Part shown: positions 10,815-21,312 of the stretch, one piece after another
Layout of the letters: each line of letters starts with the position of its first letter
How positions within the stretch are numbered: the first letter of the stretch is position 1
Assembly (NCBI GenBank): GCA_026018925.1
Contig: JAKSZU010000011.1
Span: 10,523,485 to 10,587,484, forward strand
Source of the DNA: Tupaia tana
Taxonomy: Eukaryota > Chordata > Mammalia > Scandentia > Tupaiidae
Length of the DNA stretch: 64,000 bases
Direction of reading: 5' to 3'
Notes under the pieces: model-generated
The model's database searches: none
What the model saw: only the letters and a program-made list of their open reading frames with translations
What the model was told of the DNA's origin: nothing
Translations under genes and position numbers: made by a program

Positions 10815-11113
10815 ATTAAACATGGAATCTGGATTCTTGACTTCTCTTGAAAAATGACAATATGTAGTCACACAGATCTGTATTCCCCTATGGAAATGAC
10901 TGGAGAAATTTCAATAATTAGCTGGCTCCTTTAACTTGGACTTTACTTTCCAGTTTGCTACAGCCTCCACCACTCCTCACTGTTTCCCACTTTATCCCAT
11001 TATGCGACTGGCTCTTGTAGACATTTGAGTTTGTAACCCCTAGACTGAGAAATTTCTAAAATTTCTTTCAGCTGATTTTGTTATTTTTGTTCTATGGTGG
11101 GTCTAAATCAAGA
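10815..11113. other. Unique spacer
   Basis: No gene or repeat seen. Confidence 0.5.
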
Positions 11114-11126
11114 TGGTAGCTCTTGG

Positions 11127-11362
11127 GACCATCAGATAGGTAGTGGTTACATTACTGGACTCCCACATAGCCAATCACGGAATGAGTCTCAGATCCAGTG
11201 GCTTGAAAATAGAAGTAGGTGCATGTGCGTGTGTGTTCAAGATCCTGGGAGGAGAAGGGATTTTGGCATGGCCATACTTCCTGGAGGGTGATTTCTTACT
11301 TTCCCTCTCACTGTCTCTGTCTCTCTCTGGCAAGTGCAAAACACTCTTAAAAAAGAAAGAAG
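11127..11362 (+). mobile_element. SINE-A, full length
   Basis: Head 'gaccatcagataggtagtgg', 'ggactcccacatagcc', 'gtggcttgaaaa', 'gagaagggattttgg' and a CT-rich 3' part ending 'ggcaagtgc...aaaaaag'. The flanking duplication is GGTAGCTCTTGG (from 11,115) versus GGTAACTCTTGG (from 11,365). It is moderately diverged. Confidence 0.88.
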
Positions 11363-11376
11363 TTGGTAACTCTTGG

Positions 11377-12379
11377 TGAGTTTGCTTTGAAGTCTCATCT
11401 CTGGTGTGGTGAAGAGTGATAAAGGAGTTTCAAGTAGCAAACGATTGGTAGGTAGGGAAACAATAATAAGAGAAGAGACACTCTCTTGTGCACCTAGAGA
11501 TGTTATCAAGTTGACACCCTTGTTTGGCCAAAGGGTAGGCCCAGTTGGTTCTCGGGAGATTACACCTGGTGAGTCTTAAGTTGTGTTGCACAAAGACAAT
11601 GAGTGCCAGGACAGCAGCACTTTCATTTTTTGCCCATAGTAGGCCATCAATAAACAGGTGTGTAATGAATGGATGGATGGTTGGATGGATAAGTGGGGTC
11701 ACGGAACAGACCAAAAAGAGGTGCTCTGGGAGAAATCTCTTTAGGTGCAGATGGCATTAAAAATGGACAGTTCTTTCTCTCAGCTTGTAACTGTATGATT
11801 TAAAATTCTGGCCTGTGGTCAAAATGGCACAACTGTCGCACAGTCCATAGATAAATCAAGCCCCTGATGGGTCACAATGAAGAAGACTGAGAGAATGTGA
11901 GCCCAAAACGAATGAGCCAACATGTTTACTTAGTTCTTGGATGGATGGTGCGGTGGCTGGGCCCGTGGCAGGAAGGGGGGGAAGATGACTTGGCTCCCGT
12001 GCAGTATGACAGTCTTCATGTCACATGGCCAGACCTGGGCATGGCTAGGGCACAGACAGATAGGACCTGCCTTCAAGGAGAGCTCTCAGAGAAGATCCCG
12101 ACACAGGGCTCCTCTGTGTCAAACTGCCCACTGGCATTGGTAGGAGCCAGCAGGAGGGTATAAATGCTCAGGTCACCTGCCCCTGGGCCGGCTGTGACCC
12201 CCTGTGTGGGCTGCCTCCTGTCTTCTCCCTCTCCTCCAGCCCCTGCCATGTTCTGATAGTCTGTTGAGAGTCCCCAGTTCTCTTGGTCTCTGTGGCACTT
12301 GTGTCTATGTGGCCCTGTGCTGGAGAGCACAACCCACAAATGCAATTCAATGATAAACTCTGGGCTGCCCAGACGGAAA
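11377..12379. other. Spacer with L2 terminus
   Basis: At about 11,625-11,700 the sequence 'ccatagtaggccatcaataa' followed by 'aatgaatggatggatgg' looks like the 3' terminus of an L2 LINE running into a short (GGAT)n repeat, plus strand. No gene is visible elsewhere in this interval. Confidence 0.45.
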
Positions 12380-12640
12380 GGGGCCAGCAGGTGGTATAGT
12401 GGTTAAGGTGCTGGACTCCCACATGGTCAACCACAATTTTGAGTCCTGGGCCCGGTGGCTTAAAACTCATGCCAGGGGTGTGTGCGTGAGTGCCCCGAAT
12501 CCCAAGGGAATAATAGAGGAAAGGGGATTGCGGTGTGTCCATCCCTGCTTTGGGGGTGATTTCTCATTTTTTGTCTCTCTGTCCCTCTGGTAAGTGCACA
12601 TGCCCTATAGCAAAAAAATCTCTCAAAAAAAAATACAAAG
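12380..12640 (+). mobile_element. SINE-A2, full length
   Basis: Begins GGGGCCAGCAGGTGGTATAG, 'tggttaaggtgctggactcc', and runs through 'ggcttaaaactcatgcc', 'gaaaggggattgcggtgtg', 'gggggtgatttctca' to 'gccctatagcaaaaaaatctctc'. The head type (GTGGTTAAGGTGCTGG) differs from the A1 type (AATGGCTATGTCACTGG). Confidence 0.92.
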
Positions 12641-12704
12641 GAAAAAGAAAAGATGAAGGAAAACTCTATGTCTCTCTCTGGCTAATGCATCTCCTCTTTA
12701 GCAA

Positions 12705-12708
12705 ATGA

Positions 12709-12772
<64 letters not shown>

Positions 12773-12870
12773 GCAAGAAAGAAAAAAAAGAAGAAAGAAA
12801 GAAAAAGAAAGAAAGAAAAAGAAAGAAGAGTAAAAGGAAAGGAAAAAGAAAAGAAAGAAGACAGAGAAGA
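12705..12870 (+). repeat. (GAAA)n microsatellite
   Basis: A near-pure GAAA run for about 65 bp, then an imperfect purine tract to about 12,870. It lies just beyond the A-rich end of the SINE at 12,380-12,640, so it may have grown from A-rich SINE tail sequence. The long open frames across it are a by-product of low complexity. Confidence 0.9.
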
Positions 12871-13907
12871 AAAGGAGAGAAGTCAGTCCCATAGCTACTG
12901 AGCGATGGAGCCTGGGTGACTCTGACTGTGAGGCTCATGCTGTTTGATAAATATACACCAACAAGTGAACAGCAGATAAGATACTTTCACCCAGAGAGAG
13001 CTCTGAGGAGTCTACTACAAGTAGGAGACCAATGTATTTCACCTTGCTGAGAGCTTTCCTGGTGTGAGCCCTGAAAGTCTCCTGGCCAGAGGACCTCTCA
13101 ATTCTGGGCAGACTCAGAATGGCTGGTCATCTGATCAGAAGGCAGGTCATTGCTCAAGCCAGCGGTCCTCTGTTTGGCTATACAGTGGAGAGACACTTTG
13201 AACAGTGTTAATAATGACTGGCTCCCAACTCCAGGCACTTTAATTGGTCCAGGCTTCAGCCTGAGAACTGAGAGTTTTAAAAGCTCCTCAGGTTATTATA
13301 ATGAACCACTGGCCCCACCTAATGAATTGAACCTGTTGCTGTCGCCAGGTTAACCCATCACCTGCTCAGTTCTGTCCGTATCCCTCCAGTGACTCCCTGT
13401 CTCCCACCAAAATAGGCAGACACTCTGCAGCCTCGCAGCCCAAAGCTCCCCGTCCCTGCCAATGGCTCTGACTCAACCTTTGAGCCCTATTTTTTTAACA
13501 TTTCTATGTTTTTTGTTTCAGCTAAACTCCCTGTTATTTTAAGTCATTTATTTCCCCCTTGTAATCCTGATGCATGAGACACACAGATGTGCCGAAACTG
13601 TTTATGTAATTACTTATGGAAGCTCCCTGTTCCCTGAAAGTTCTATGGGTGTGCAGACGTGTGTTGGGGAGAGATACTCACTTTCAGGTAAAATAATAGC
13701 ACATTACATCTGTCAACATCCTAGCTGATAAGTAACCAGTGATTCAAGAAACAGACTAGGGGAGTGAGGGTTGGGTGTCAGATGTGAGGAGGAGTCGGGG
13801 CAAGGGGAACTAAGCAGAGGTGGCAAGGTAGGACATATGGAGGGAAGCTTGGACTGATGAGGGACTTGAAGGCAGAGGGGCTTCTAATGAAATATGAAGG
13901 GGACCAG
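12871..13907. other. Repeat-poor spacer
   Basis: No gene seen. Around 13,370-13,490 short pieces ('ccagtgactccctgtctccc') weakly resemble L2 but not enough to call. Confidence 0.4.
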
Positions 13908-14124
13908 ACAGTGGGGCAGTGGTATTGCAATGTTCTGTGGTGCTGGGTCCACATGGGAAGGTCCTGGGTTCGTGTCCCAGGGTCTCTGTACACACTAGGT
14001 GTGGGCTCACATGCCTGTGATGCTCACTGGCTGAGGCTGGGGGTAGATTGAAACGTGAACCCTGTTGGAGGTGCCTGTCTGTTTCTCTCTTTTATGGAAG
14101 AATTAAATGAATATTTAAAAAGAA
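13908..14124 (+). mobile_element. SINE-B
   Basis: Same order as the SINE-B at 4,900: 'cctgggttcgtgtcccaggg' (B box), 'acacactaggtgtgg', 'ggtagattgaaacgtgaaccct', 'ggaggtgcctgtctgtttct' and an A/T-rich tail. The SINE-A at 14,131 lies directly downstream, in or next to its tail. Confidence 0.78.
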
Positions 14125-14130
14125 CTAAGT

Positions 14131-14398
14131 GGGGCCAGCAGGTGGCATACTGGTTAAGGTACTGGACTCCCAGACGGTTAGTTGTGGTTCAAGTCCCAGA
14201 TCTGGTGGCTCGAAACTCACACCTGGTACATGTACATGCATGCTCAAAATCTTGAGAGGAGCACGGAGGAGAAGGGATTGCAGTATCACCAGCTTCCCCC
14301 GAGGGGTGATTTCTCCCTTTCTCTCTCTCTGGTGAGCACTCGTGCTCTAAAAGTGAAACTCTCTCTCTCCCAAAAATAATTAATAATAATAAAATAAA
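14131..14398 (+). mobile_element. SINE-A2, full length
   Basis: Starts GGGGCCAGCAGGTGGCATAC. B box is 'ggttcaagtccc'. The 3' end is '...ctctctctcccaaaaataattaataataat'. A target duplication AAAAAGAACTA precedes it (14,117-14,127) and recurs at its end (about 14,400-14,410). The insertion used A-rich sequence next to the tail of the preceding SINE-B. Confidence 0.92.
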
Positions 14399-14410
14399 TA
14401 AAAAGAACTA

Positions 14411-15036
14411 GAAGTGGGTAATGAGCATGAAGGGACTGCAAGGATGAATGGGGCTGGGGAGAAAAGCCCTCTGCTCCTTTCCCTGTTGGCTCAGTCTGAG
14501 ATAAATCCCTGAGTCTTGTTCAACATATGGGCTGTGCATGCATGGGGAAGAGACAGAAGCCCCCAGCTCATCCAGAGTCTCAAATAATAATGTGAATGAA
14601 GACTGTCTTCTGCCTGTGGAACCTAACTTAATTGGTATTTCTCCTAATTATCAGATTTAATCACCACCTCTCCAGTGAAATCATTTTTGACTAAATGAGA
14701 AATTGGTATTAAAAAAAAGTGAGAAAATTATACAAGGGAGAAGAGAATCCATTTTTAAATACTTGGTGTGCACAGTGAAACATTATTTCCTTTTCCATTC
14801 TATCCATCTAACGGGAGCTGAAAGCCAGGGTCCTCTGAATAGATCTCGCTCTTGTAGGCTTTCTCAGGCTAGGGGAGGAACTGCAGGGCTCAGAGGTGGG
14901 TGAGGCTGGGAATCTCCAACCTGAAAATGGCTCTCTTTCTTTGATGCCTCCACGTGGTACCAAGCAAGCTGACAACCCTGTTGGTGGGTCCAACGGAGTG
15001 GGACCTGAGGCCTCTTTTGAGCCATAGGGGTTTGTG
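14411..15036. other. Unique spacer with AT-rich conserved-looking core
   Basis: About 14,620-14,700 is repeat-free and rich in TAATT motifs ('cttaattgg', 'cctaattatcag', 'gatttaatcacc'), a texture common in vertebrate enhancers. No gene is visible. Confidence 0.35.
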
Positions 15037-15776
15037 CAGGTAGAGTGTATGTGCACATAGGTGGAGTGTGTGCATGCACAGGTGGAGTGTGTGTACGTGT
15101 ATAGGTGGAGAGAGTGCGTATAGGTGGAATGTGTGTATGGACATAGATGGAGTGTGTGTGTGTGTATAGGTGGAGAGTGTGCATATAAGTGGAATGTGTG
15201 TGTGGACATAGATGGAGTGTGTGTGCGTGTATAGGTGGAGAGCATGTGCTCATATAGGCAGAGTGTGTGTGTGTGTGTGCACAGGTGGAGTGTGTGTGTA
15301 TAGGTGGAGCATGTGTTTGTGTATAGGTGGAGTGTATGTGTGCATACAGTTGGAGTGTGTGTGTGCACATAGATGGAGTGTGTGCGCATATATAGGTGGA
15401 GTTTGCATGCATGTATAGGCGGAGTGTGTGTATGTGTAGGTGGAGTGTGTGTGCATGTATAGGTGGAGTGTATATGTGTGCGTGTATAGGTGACTATGTG
15501 TGCATGTATAGGAGGAGTGTGTGCGTGCACATAGGTGGAGTGTGTGTGTGCGTGTATAGGTGGACTGTGTGTGTGCATAGGTGGAGTGTTTGTGTGCATG
15601 TATAGGTATAGTAGGCAGAAAGTGTGTGTGTGTACAGGTGGATTGTGTGTGCACATTGGTGGAGCGTGTGTGCACATGCATAAGTGGAGTGTGTGTGTGC
15701 ATGTATAGGTGGAGTGTGTGTGTGGATATAGGTGGAGTGTATGTGTGTGTATAGGTGGAGTGTGTGTGCACACACA
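15037..15776 (+). repeat. Minisatellite, TATAGGTGGAG(TG)n
   Basis: About 30 tandem units of roughly 20-26 bp. Each has a core (CA)TATAGGTGGAGTGTGTG followed by a variable alternating TG/CA/TATG stretch. Variant units carry AAGTGGAATG, GTACAGGTGGA or CACAGGTGGAG. Because unit length is irregular, frames stay open on both strands and give HTPPIHTHT-like or GGVCVCVYR-like translations; these are not proteins. The alternating purine-pyrimidine spacers could adopt Z-DNA. Confidence 0.95.
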
Positions 15777-16404
15777 TGTGATGCCAAAGAAGTAGAAGCA
15801 GGAGGTGCTTTATTACCTCCAGAGTCATATTTGGCTGACCAGCTAAGTGGCCACAGTGATCAGGAGACAGCCCTGCTATACAGATGAGGGCGATCCCCTG
15901 GACTCAAGATAGCCATTATCCAAAGCTTCCAGAACATTCTTCACCTCCTTGGAAAAGTGAAATAATAGTTAATGTTCAGTGGAGTAGGGAAGGGATCCCC
16001 ACCTGCCAGAAGTGGCTGAAGGTAGATGGGCTTACCTCCAAATTTCTCTCTTATGGATGGGATTCTGTGATCCAAGCTGGGATGAGCGAGAGAGACTGTG
16101 GGATGGAGGAGGGTAGAGGGACTGGACGCTTGTGGAGAGCATGCCCTGTGTGGGTTAATAAAGCAGCAAAAGGAAGACAGGGAGGGGAAGGGAGCTTAGG
16201 GGCTGGGGATCCGCAGTCTAAATACCAAGAGAGCCTGCACTAGGGTCTGATTTCAGGAGCTGGTGCATGCAGAGACAGGGCTTCAGGGAGGAGGCAGCAC
16301 TGGCCCGCCTGTCCTCAGGTAAAGGAACACCTGGGTGGAAGGACACTAACACTGATGCACCGAGTAGTGTGTTTTCAGGGGGAAATCCCTGCACCCTCAT
16401 ATTT
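15777..16404. other. Repeat-poor spacer
   Basis: No transposon or gene identified. The 119-codon frame at 15,884-16,243 shows no domain or start context worth supporting. Confidence 0.45.
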
Positions 16405-16690
16405 GCTACTCAGAACTCTGATCACATCCCACTTTGCTTTTCAAAAACCTTCAACAATTTCAAGTACAGGAAACTTGAACACTAATTTTCAAGCCAGCAC
16501 TGAAGTCTCTGCTCCCCTGGCCTCAGCAGGCCCTGCCAGCCCTGCTTCCAGTGATTCCGCCATACTCCAATCAAAAGGGACACCTCCTGAGCTGTTTGCC
16601 TTGTAGTTCCTTTTACTCAAAATTCCTTTCCTTGCTGGACCCAAGTCTTCCACCTGACAAAACCTCCCCTGAAGGCTAATATTCCCATGA
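16405..16690 (+). mobile_element. L2 (LINE) ORF2 3' segment
   Basis: Sense-strand L2 landmarks: 'tctgatcacatcccactt' (DHVT.LLK region), 'aaaaaccttcaacaattt', 'tcaagccagcactgaagtctctgctcccc' in pieces, and 'cctttccttgctggacccaagtcttccacc'. It is a degraded CR1-like reverse-transcriptase C-terminal and 3' region. Confidence 0.6.
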
Positions 16691-17012
16691 AAGCATTCCC
16701 AGTCTATTCTGCTGACAGGAGGTCTCATCCTCCATGTCACGCAGTAAGTTACGGAGCTGGGGCCGACCCCCTAGTACTCCTATCTCATTGTACCCTAGGC
16801 TGGTCCTCTTCTGGAGAGTCTTGTTGCTGGGGAGACCAACCTCCCTACTCGAACACTGACACGGGACTGAAGCAACCCCAGAGGAAACTGCTTAGTGGAA
16901 AGTCTCCCTACTTTCTATGGCAAGGGTCTGGCATAAGACCTGAATTTGAGTCCTAGTACTGCCTTTACCCTGTGTGTCCTAGGTGGCTCAGACAAGGTGT
17001 GCTGCATATGTC
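16691..17012. other. Unique spacer
   Basis: No feature recognised. Confidence 0.45.
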
Positions 17013-17026
17013 AAAAAGCTACTGGA

Positions 17027-17277
17027 GGGACCAGCAGTTGGCATAATGGCTATGTCTCTGGACTCCCATGTAGTCGACTGCGGTTTGAGTCCTGGACCTG
17101 GGTGGCTTAAACTCAGGCTGGGCGTGTGTGTGTGCGAGCCCAAGATTCTGAGAGGAGAATGGAGGAAAAGGGATTGCAGCATGGCCACCCCCCCCCAGGG
17201 GGTGATTTCTCGCTTTCCGTCTGTCTCTCTCTGTCTGTCTGGCAAGTGCATGTGCCCTATAGCAAAAACCTCTCCAA
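17027..17277 (+). mobile_element. SINE-A1, full length, young
   Basis: Head GGGACCAGCAGTTGGCATAATGGCTATGTCTCTGG (given here as the joined motifs GGGACCAGCAGTTGG and ATAATGGCTATG), B box 'ggtttgagtcc', terminal CCCTATAGCAAAAACCTCTCC. A target duplication AAAAAGCTACTGGA brackets it (17,013-17,026 and 17,278-17,291, one base different). Confidence 0.95.
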
Positions 17278-17291
17278 AAAAAGCTACTGGA

Positions 17292-17582
17292 AGGCCCACC
17301 CAGCAGTACACTGGTTAAGCTGCACAGAGAGAGCTGGATCCTGCATGGTTAACTGCCATTCAAATCCTGGCCCCTTGTGGCTTGAAAACACACAGGGCAT
17401 GTGTGTGTGTGCATGCTTGTGTGTGTGTATGTCCCAAATCCTGACAGGATGGAGAAATGGAGAAGGGATTGCAATATGACCACACTCCATTGACGGATCC
17501 CTTCTCTTTCTCTCTCTTTCTTTTCCTCACAGGCAAAACACTCATCCTCTGGCCAAAAACAAACAAACAAACAAACAAAAAT
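17292..17582 (+). mobile_element. SINE-A, older subfamily
   Basis: Abuts the previous element. Its head 'aggcccacccagcagtacactggttaagc' and 'cattcaaatcctgg' are diverged; it then shows 'tgtgtgtgcatgcttgtgtg', 'gagaagggattgcaatatgac' and a tail of AAAC repeats. There are few CpGs. It is older than the neighbour, which inserted at its left edge. Confidence 0.82.
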
Positions 17583-18159
17583 AGTGACTGAAAAGGCCTT
17601 TTCTCTTCACTGGGCCATGAGTTGGATGGATGGTCAACAAACTTGAAATGTTCCTGTGGCTAAGCACTTGTGCTCTTTGCTGGGTGTCTCAGCCTCACAT
17701 GAACTTATCAACAAATGCCCCTTTACTCGCACACCCTGGAGGGAGCAGGATAAGACACATCCAGGAAGGACTTGGCCTGGGTCTGCCCTGGCAGCTGAGA
17801 GCCAGGCCACCCTCCCTCCTTCCTGCAGTGAATATGGATCCGAAGTCACCACCGGCTGAACCTCTCCAGAGTGTAGTAGAGCGTGTGGACTCAGAAACCG
17901 CTGGAGCAGAGTGTGAATAATGGGAACTGCTTCTGACTTAATTAGACTGACATTAAAATCACACTTCCCTGAAGCTTGCGGAGGCAGCAGGAGGCCCATC
18001 CTCCCTCCTCCATGACCTGGGATGCTCTTCTCATTTCACCCAAGTCCAAATACCTTCCATTTCATCGGCAAGAGGATGCTGCTCCTTCCTCCTGTCATGC
18101 TTCTTGTTCTTGATTTCTTCTCCTACATCTTTCCTCTTCTCTCCCTCTTTCTCTCTGTT
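17583..18159. other. Unique spacer
   Basis: No gene. A repeat-free part near 17,900-17,970 contains 'gacttaattagactgacatt', a TAATTA motif in unique context. The CT-rich end (18,060-18,160) may be diverged L2 but cannot be called. Confidence 0.4.
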
Positions 18160-18335
18160 TAAGAATCACTTTATTTAACTTTATTCATGTATTTAAATTT
18201 GACCAGAGAGGGACAGAGTGAGGGAGAAAGAGAAAAAAAGTGAGAAAGCAAGCCGCCAGGTCCGGGACTTGAACCACGGTCGGCCATGTGGGAGTCCAGT
18301 GCCCTTAACCATTACTATGCCATCTGCTGGCCCCC
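18160..18335 (-). mobile_element. SINE-A short form
   Basis: Reverse orientation: 'atttaaatttgaccagagaggga', 'gtgagaaagcaagccgcc', 'aggtccgggacttgaacc' and the end 'gccatctgctggcccc'. It matches the short form at 10,624 and 63,883, with the GGTCAAAT 3' block rather than the CCCTATAGCAAAA block. Confidence 0.88.
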
Positions 18336-18594
18336 TCTTCCTCTTCTCTTACTGTAGCTCATGGACTTGGGCTTTGTGTTGCTCCCCTGTCATAATTACT
18401 CACATTCTTGTCTCCTCTCGCCTTCCTTCTGCATCCACTCTCCTTGGTACCCACAGCCCTATTGTATGTATCCACTCAGTCTCTCTGCTCAGTTACTGTG
18501 AGCACAGGTCCTATCCTTGTAATGCTCTGGTCACGTGATGACTAGAAGGATGTCATAAAGAGGTGTCCTTCTCCCCTGACTCCTCGTGGCCAGA
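18336..18594. other. Spacer
   Basis: CT-rich, unassigned sequence lying between two minus-strand SINEs. Confidence 0.4.
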
Positions 18595-18607
18595 CCTGAA
18601 TATTTCT

Positions 18608-18884
18608 TTTATTTATTTATTTTTTTTTTTCGGTTTTGCCATAAGGTAAGTGTGCTTGCCAGAGAGAGAGCCACAGAGGGACAGAGAGAGGCAGTGACAC
18701 ATCATTTCCTAGGGGTTATGGCTATTTCACAACCAGTTCTTCTCCATTCTCCTCTTGAGATTTTGGGCACACATACACAAGCGCCTGGCATGATTTTCAA
18801 ACCACCGGTTTTGGGACTTGAACTGTGGTTGACCATGTGGGGGTCGAGCACCTTAATTAACCACTACACCAACTGCTGGCCCCC
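18608..18884 (-). mobile_element. SINE-A, full length
   Basis: Begins with a T-rich tail, then 'gttttgccataaggtaagtg', 'cagttcttctccattctcctcttgagat' in pieces, and ends 'actgctggcccc'. The duplication is CCTGAATATTTCT (18,595-18,607) and CCTGCATATTTCT (18,888-18,900). Confidence 0.9.
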
Positions 18885-19020
18885 AGGCCTGCATATTTCT
18901 GACCCCCTTTGACAAAAAGGAAGTAATCCAATGGCTGATTTAGTTTGTTTGTGGTCGAGGACAGAAGGGAAAGCCATTAGGAGTGATGGTTGGAAACTCA
19001 TATTTTCTGGGTACTCCTAA

Positions 19021-19150
19021 GCCAGGGTTTCTCAACCTGGGTACTACTGGCACTTGGACTGGGTAATTCTCTGTGGTGTGTGTGTCAGGGGGTGGAGGGA
19101 CACTGCCCCAGCACCATGGGATGTTTAGCACACCCCTGACTTATACCCAG
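19021..19150 (-). mobile_element. MER5A hAT-Charlie element
   Basis: Reverse-oriented MER5A: 'gccagggtttctcaacctgg', 'gcacttggactgggtaattctctg', 'catgggatgtttagcacacccctg' in short blocks. It is a non-autonomous DNA transposon of early mammalian age, partial. Confidence 0.8.
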
Positions 19151-19199
19151 TTGTCAGGACATATTCGGAGAGAGGCCCTGAGGATGTAGGGACATGCTC

Positions 19200-19790
19200 T
19201 GAGCAAACATCACCTCCCCTTTGGCTATGACAGAACCTTGCAGCTTGTCCTTTCCTTGACCCTTACTGCAAGCAGAGCAAAGGGTGGAATTTTCTAGGGA
19301 CCTTCCAACAGATACATCTGATGGAATTCAGGAATGATCCAAAGCCCAATTAGCAAAGTCCAACCCCTGCTCTGCCTCTGTAAGACTCTTTAGCCTTATC
19401 AACACCTTAATGTTTGTAAGAAAGTATCCTCCCCACACCTGCAGCTAGGCTTCTCTCCACTAGATAAGAAGGTTATGGAGATTTCTCTTTGAAATGGAGG
19501 TAGCTAAGGGATATACCCAGCCCAGTATGTCTAAGCCCTTATAATTTGTTACCTGCTTCTTATTGCCTGTAACATATCAACGTATCTATGGCATGTCATG
19601 AAATACACGTATGTAGTGTTGCCTTACCCTATAAATAAAGGGGCCCAGTTTGCCAGGGCAGCACAAGTTGCTTGGGCTCCCTAGGCTCAGGCCGCCTGTG
19701 TCCATTGCTACTCTGTCTCTTTGTCTCTTTCTTTCTACTTCCTCTTAGAGCGAGCTATGTCTTGGGCAGATGCTGACACCCAGTAGATGT
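19200..19790 (+). mobile_element. Possible solo LTR, family unassigned
   Basis: A CTATAAATAAA promoter-like box (about 19,630) is followed by 'cttgggctccctaggctc' and a pyrimidine-rich run 'ctctgtctctttgtctctttc', a U3/R/U5-like order for an endogenous retroviral LTR. Ends are not fixed, no internal viral region is seen, and the family is not identified. Age cannot be judged. Confidence 0.3.
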
Positions 19791-20047
19791 CCATGACTGG
19801 CAACCTTCTTTAGGTTGGATTCAGTTAAAATGTTTTCAAACTTTACTAAATGTCCCCTGAGGGGCGGGGAGATAAATTGTCCCTGATTGAAGATCCTGAT
19901 TTCAGCTTCAGTCCTCATTCCGCATCGTGTGGTTTACATGGAAGCACACTGGCCGTGGCATTGTGTCCTGCACCTGCCGCAGCCCAGCACCACCCTCAGT
20001 CCCCTAGGACCTACCCTCGGGCTCTCTTCACTTACGCTCTCTGGATT
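19791..20047. other. Unique spacer
   Basis: Nothing recognised. Confidence 0.4.
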
Positions 20048-20165
20048 GGTTTTTCATTTCGCAAATGGGGCCATTGCCTACTTCACAGGATTAATGTGAA
20101 GAACAAATGAGATACAAACTATAAAATACCAGAAAATATATTTAAGCACTACACTGTGTTATCCT
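20048..20165 (+). repeat. MIR 3' half
   Basis: 'cgcaaatggggccattgcc', 'ctacttcacaggattaatgtgaaga', 'caaatgagatacaaactataaaa' is the MIR core-to-tail order. Confidence 0.65.
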
Positions 20166-21199
20166 ATGCAAATAAGGCTAACGCTAGATACTCAAGAGAG
20201 AGTTAATGTTCAGCGATGATGGATAAGGGCTTGCCAGACACTCAGTTGATTAGATTGGGAGATTGGTGAAAAATAGTTTAAAGGGATTCAGCAGTCAGGA
20301 TGGGGGAAGAACAACAGGAAAGCAGAAGAGGAAAAATTCCATAAAAAGGGGGGCCCTGGAAAGCAGTGGGGCTTCAAGGCTAATAGTGGGTCAGAGGTGG
20401 TCTTCTCCTTTAATGGAGGGAATGATATGAGGAGGCAGTGAAAGTTCCATAACCCAGGGTTGGAGGGCAGGTGAGGCCAGATGACAGTGAGCGGGGAGAG
20501 CAGAAGTGTTTTAGACATTTCTTTGCTAACCAGGAGAGAGAGAGAGAAAGAGGAGAGAACACCTAGACCAGGAAGGCCCAAACCAGGAGGTGGCACATCT
20601 GAAGGTAAGAAAATAGGACAGCTTCAGAGACAGACTGGTCAAAGAGCAGTGTGGACACCTGCTGTTTTTGCTTCCCATGTCTTCTGGCCTGTCCTCTGGG
20701 CACAGTATCATGATTTTTCTTGGGGGGGGGGGGGCATTCATTTCCTGTTCTCTGACCATGCAGCTTCAGGACTAGACTTGAGGCTCACATCCTCCAGACT
20801 GCAACAACGATTCAGGGATCAGTACAAAACTTGAGTGAGGCCAATCAGAGCCAGTGAGCATGAACTGTAGGACTTCTGCTTATGTTAGTGCAAAAAAAGA
20901 ATGTGCATATTTTTTTCTGCTGAGATTGATAAGACCTAGAAGTATGGTAAAGGAGCCCATCTGAGAAAGAAGCAACAAGGAACAAGAGGTGGAAAAAGAC
21001 AGATTAGTAATGACACCGTCTGTATACCTGGATCAAACCATCCCTGAAGTCCAGCACCCTAGGCATTTTTAGCAAAATGGGGCTGTAAGTTCCTTGTTGA
21101 AATTTTTGTTTAGTCCAACTTGAGTTGGCCTTTTGGAGTTGAAAGGGTCTTTAATAATATAGGGAGACAGTATGGTAAAAGAACAAATTGGCTGGCCAA
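20166..21199. other. Spacer with G13 run
   Basis: A run of 13 G at about 20,722-20,734 is flanked by unique sequence. About 20,480-20,560 is purine rich. No gene is seen. Confidence 0.45.
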
Positions 21200-21312
21200 T
21201 GAATCAAGAATGGTAATCTTGACTATAGGTAGCCATTTTACCTCCTTGAGTTTCAGCTTTTACTCATCTATCAGGGGATTTGGAAAAGGTCATTGAAAAA
21301 AATGAAAATAAA
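21200..21312 (+). repeat. MIR fragment
   Basis: 'ccattttacctccttgagtttcagc', 'tactcatctatcagggga' follows the MIR core. Short and diverged. Confidence 0.5.

Noticed and set aside
15037-15776. CRISPR-like array
   Set aside because: The units are short, directly tandem and without unique spacers, and the host is a mammal. It is a minisatellite.
14808-15828. Frames of 321, 192 and 182 codons with HTPPIHTHT-like repeats
   Set aside because: They are translations of the TATAGGTGGAG minisatellite and differ between frames only by phase. No start context, domain or splice pattern supports a gene.
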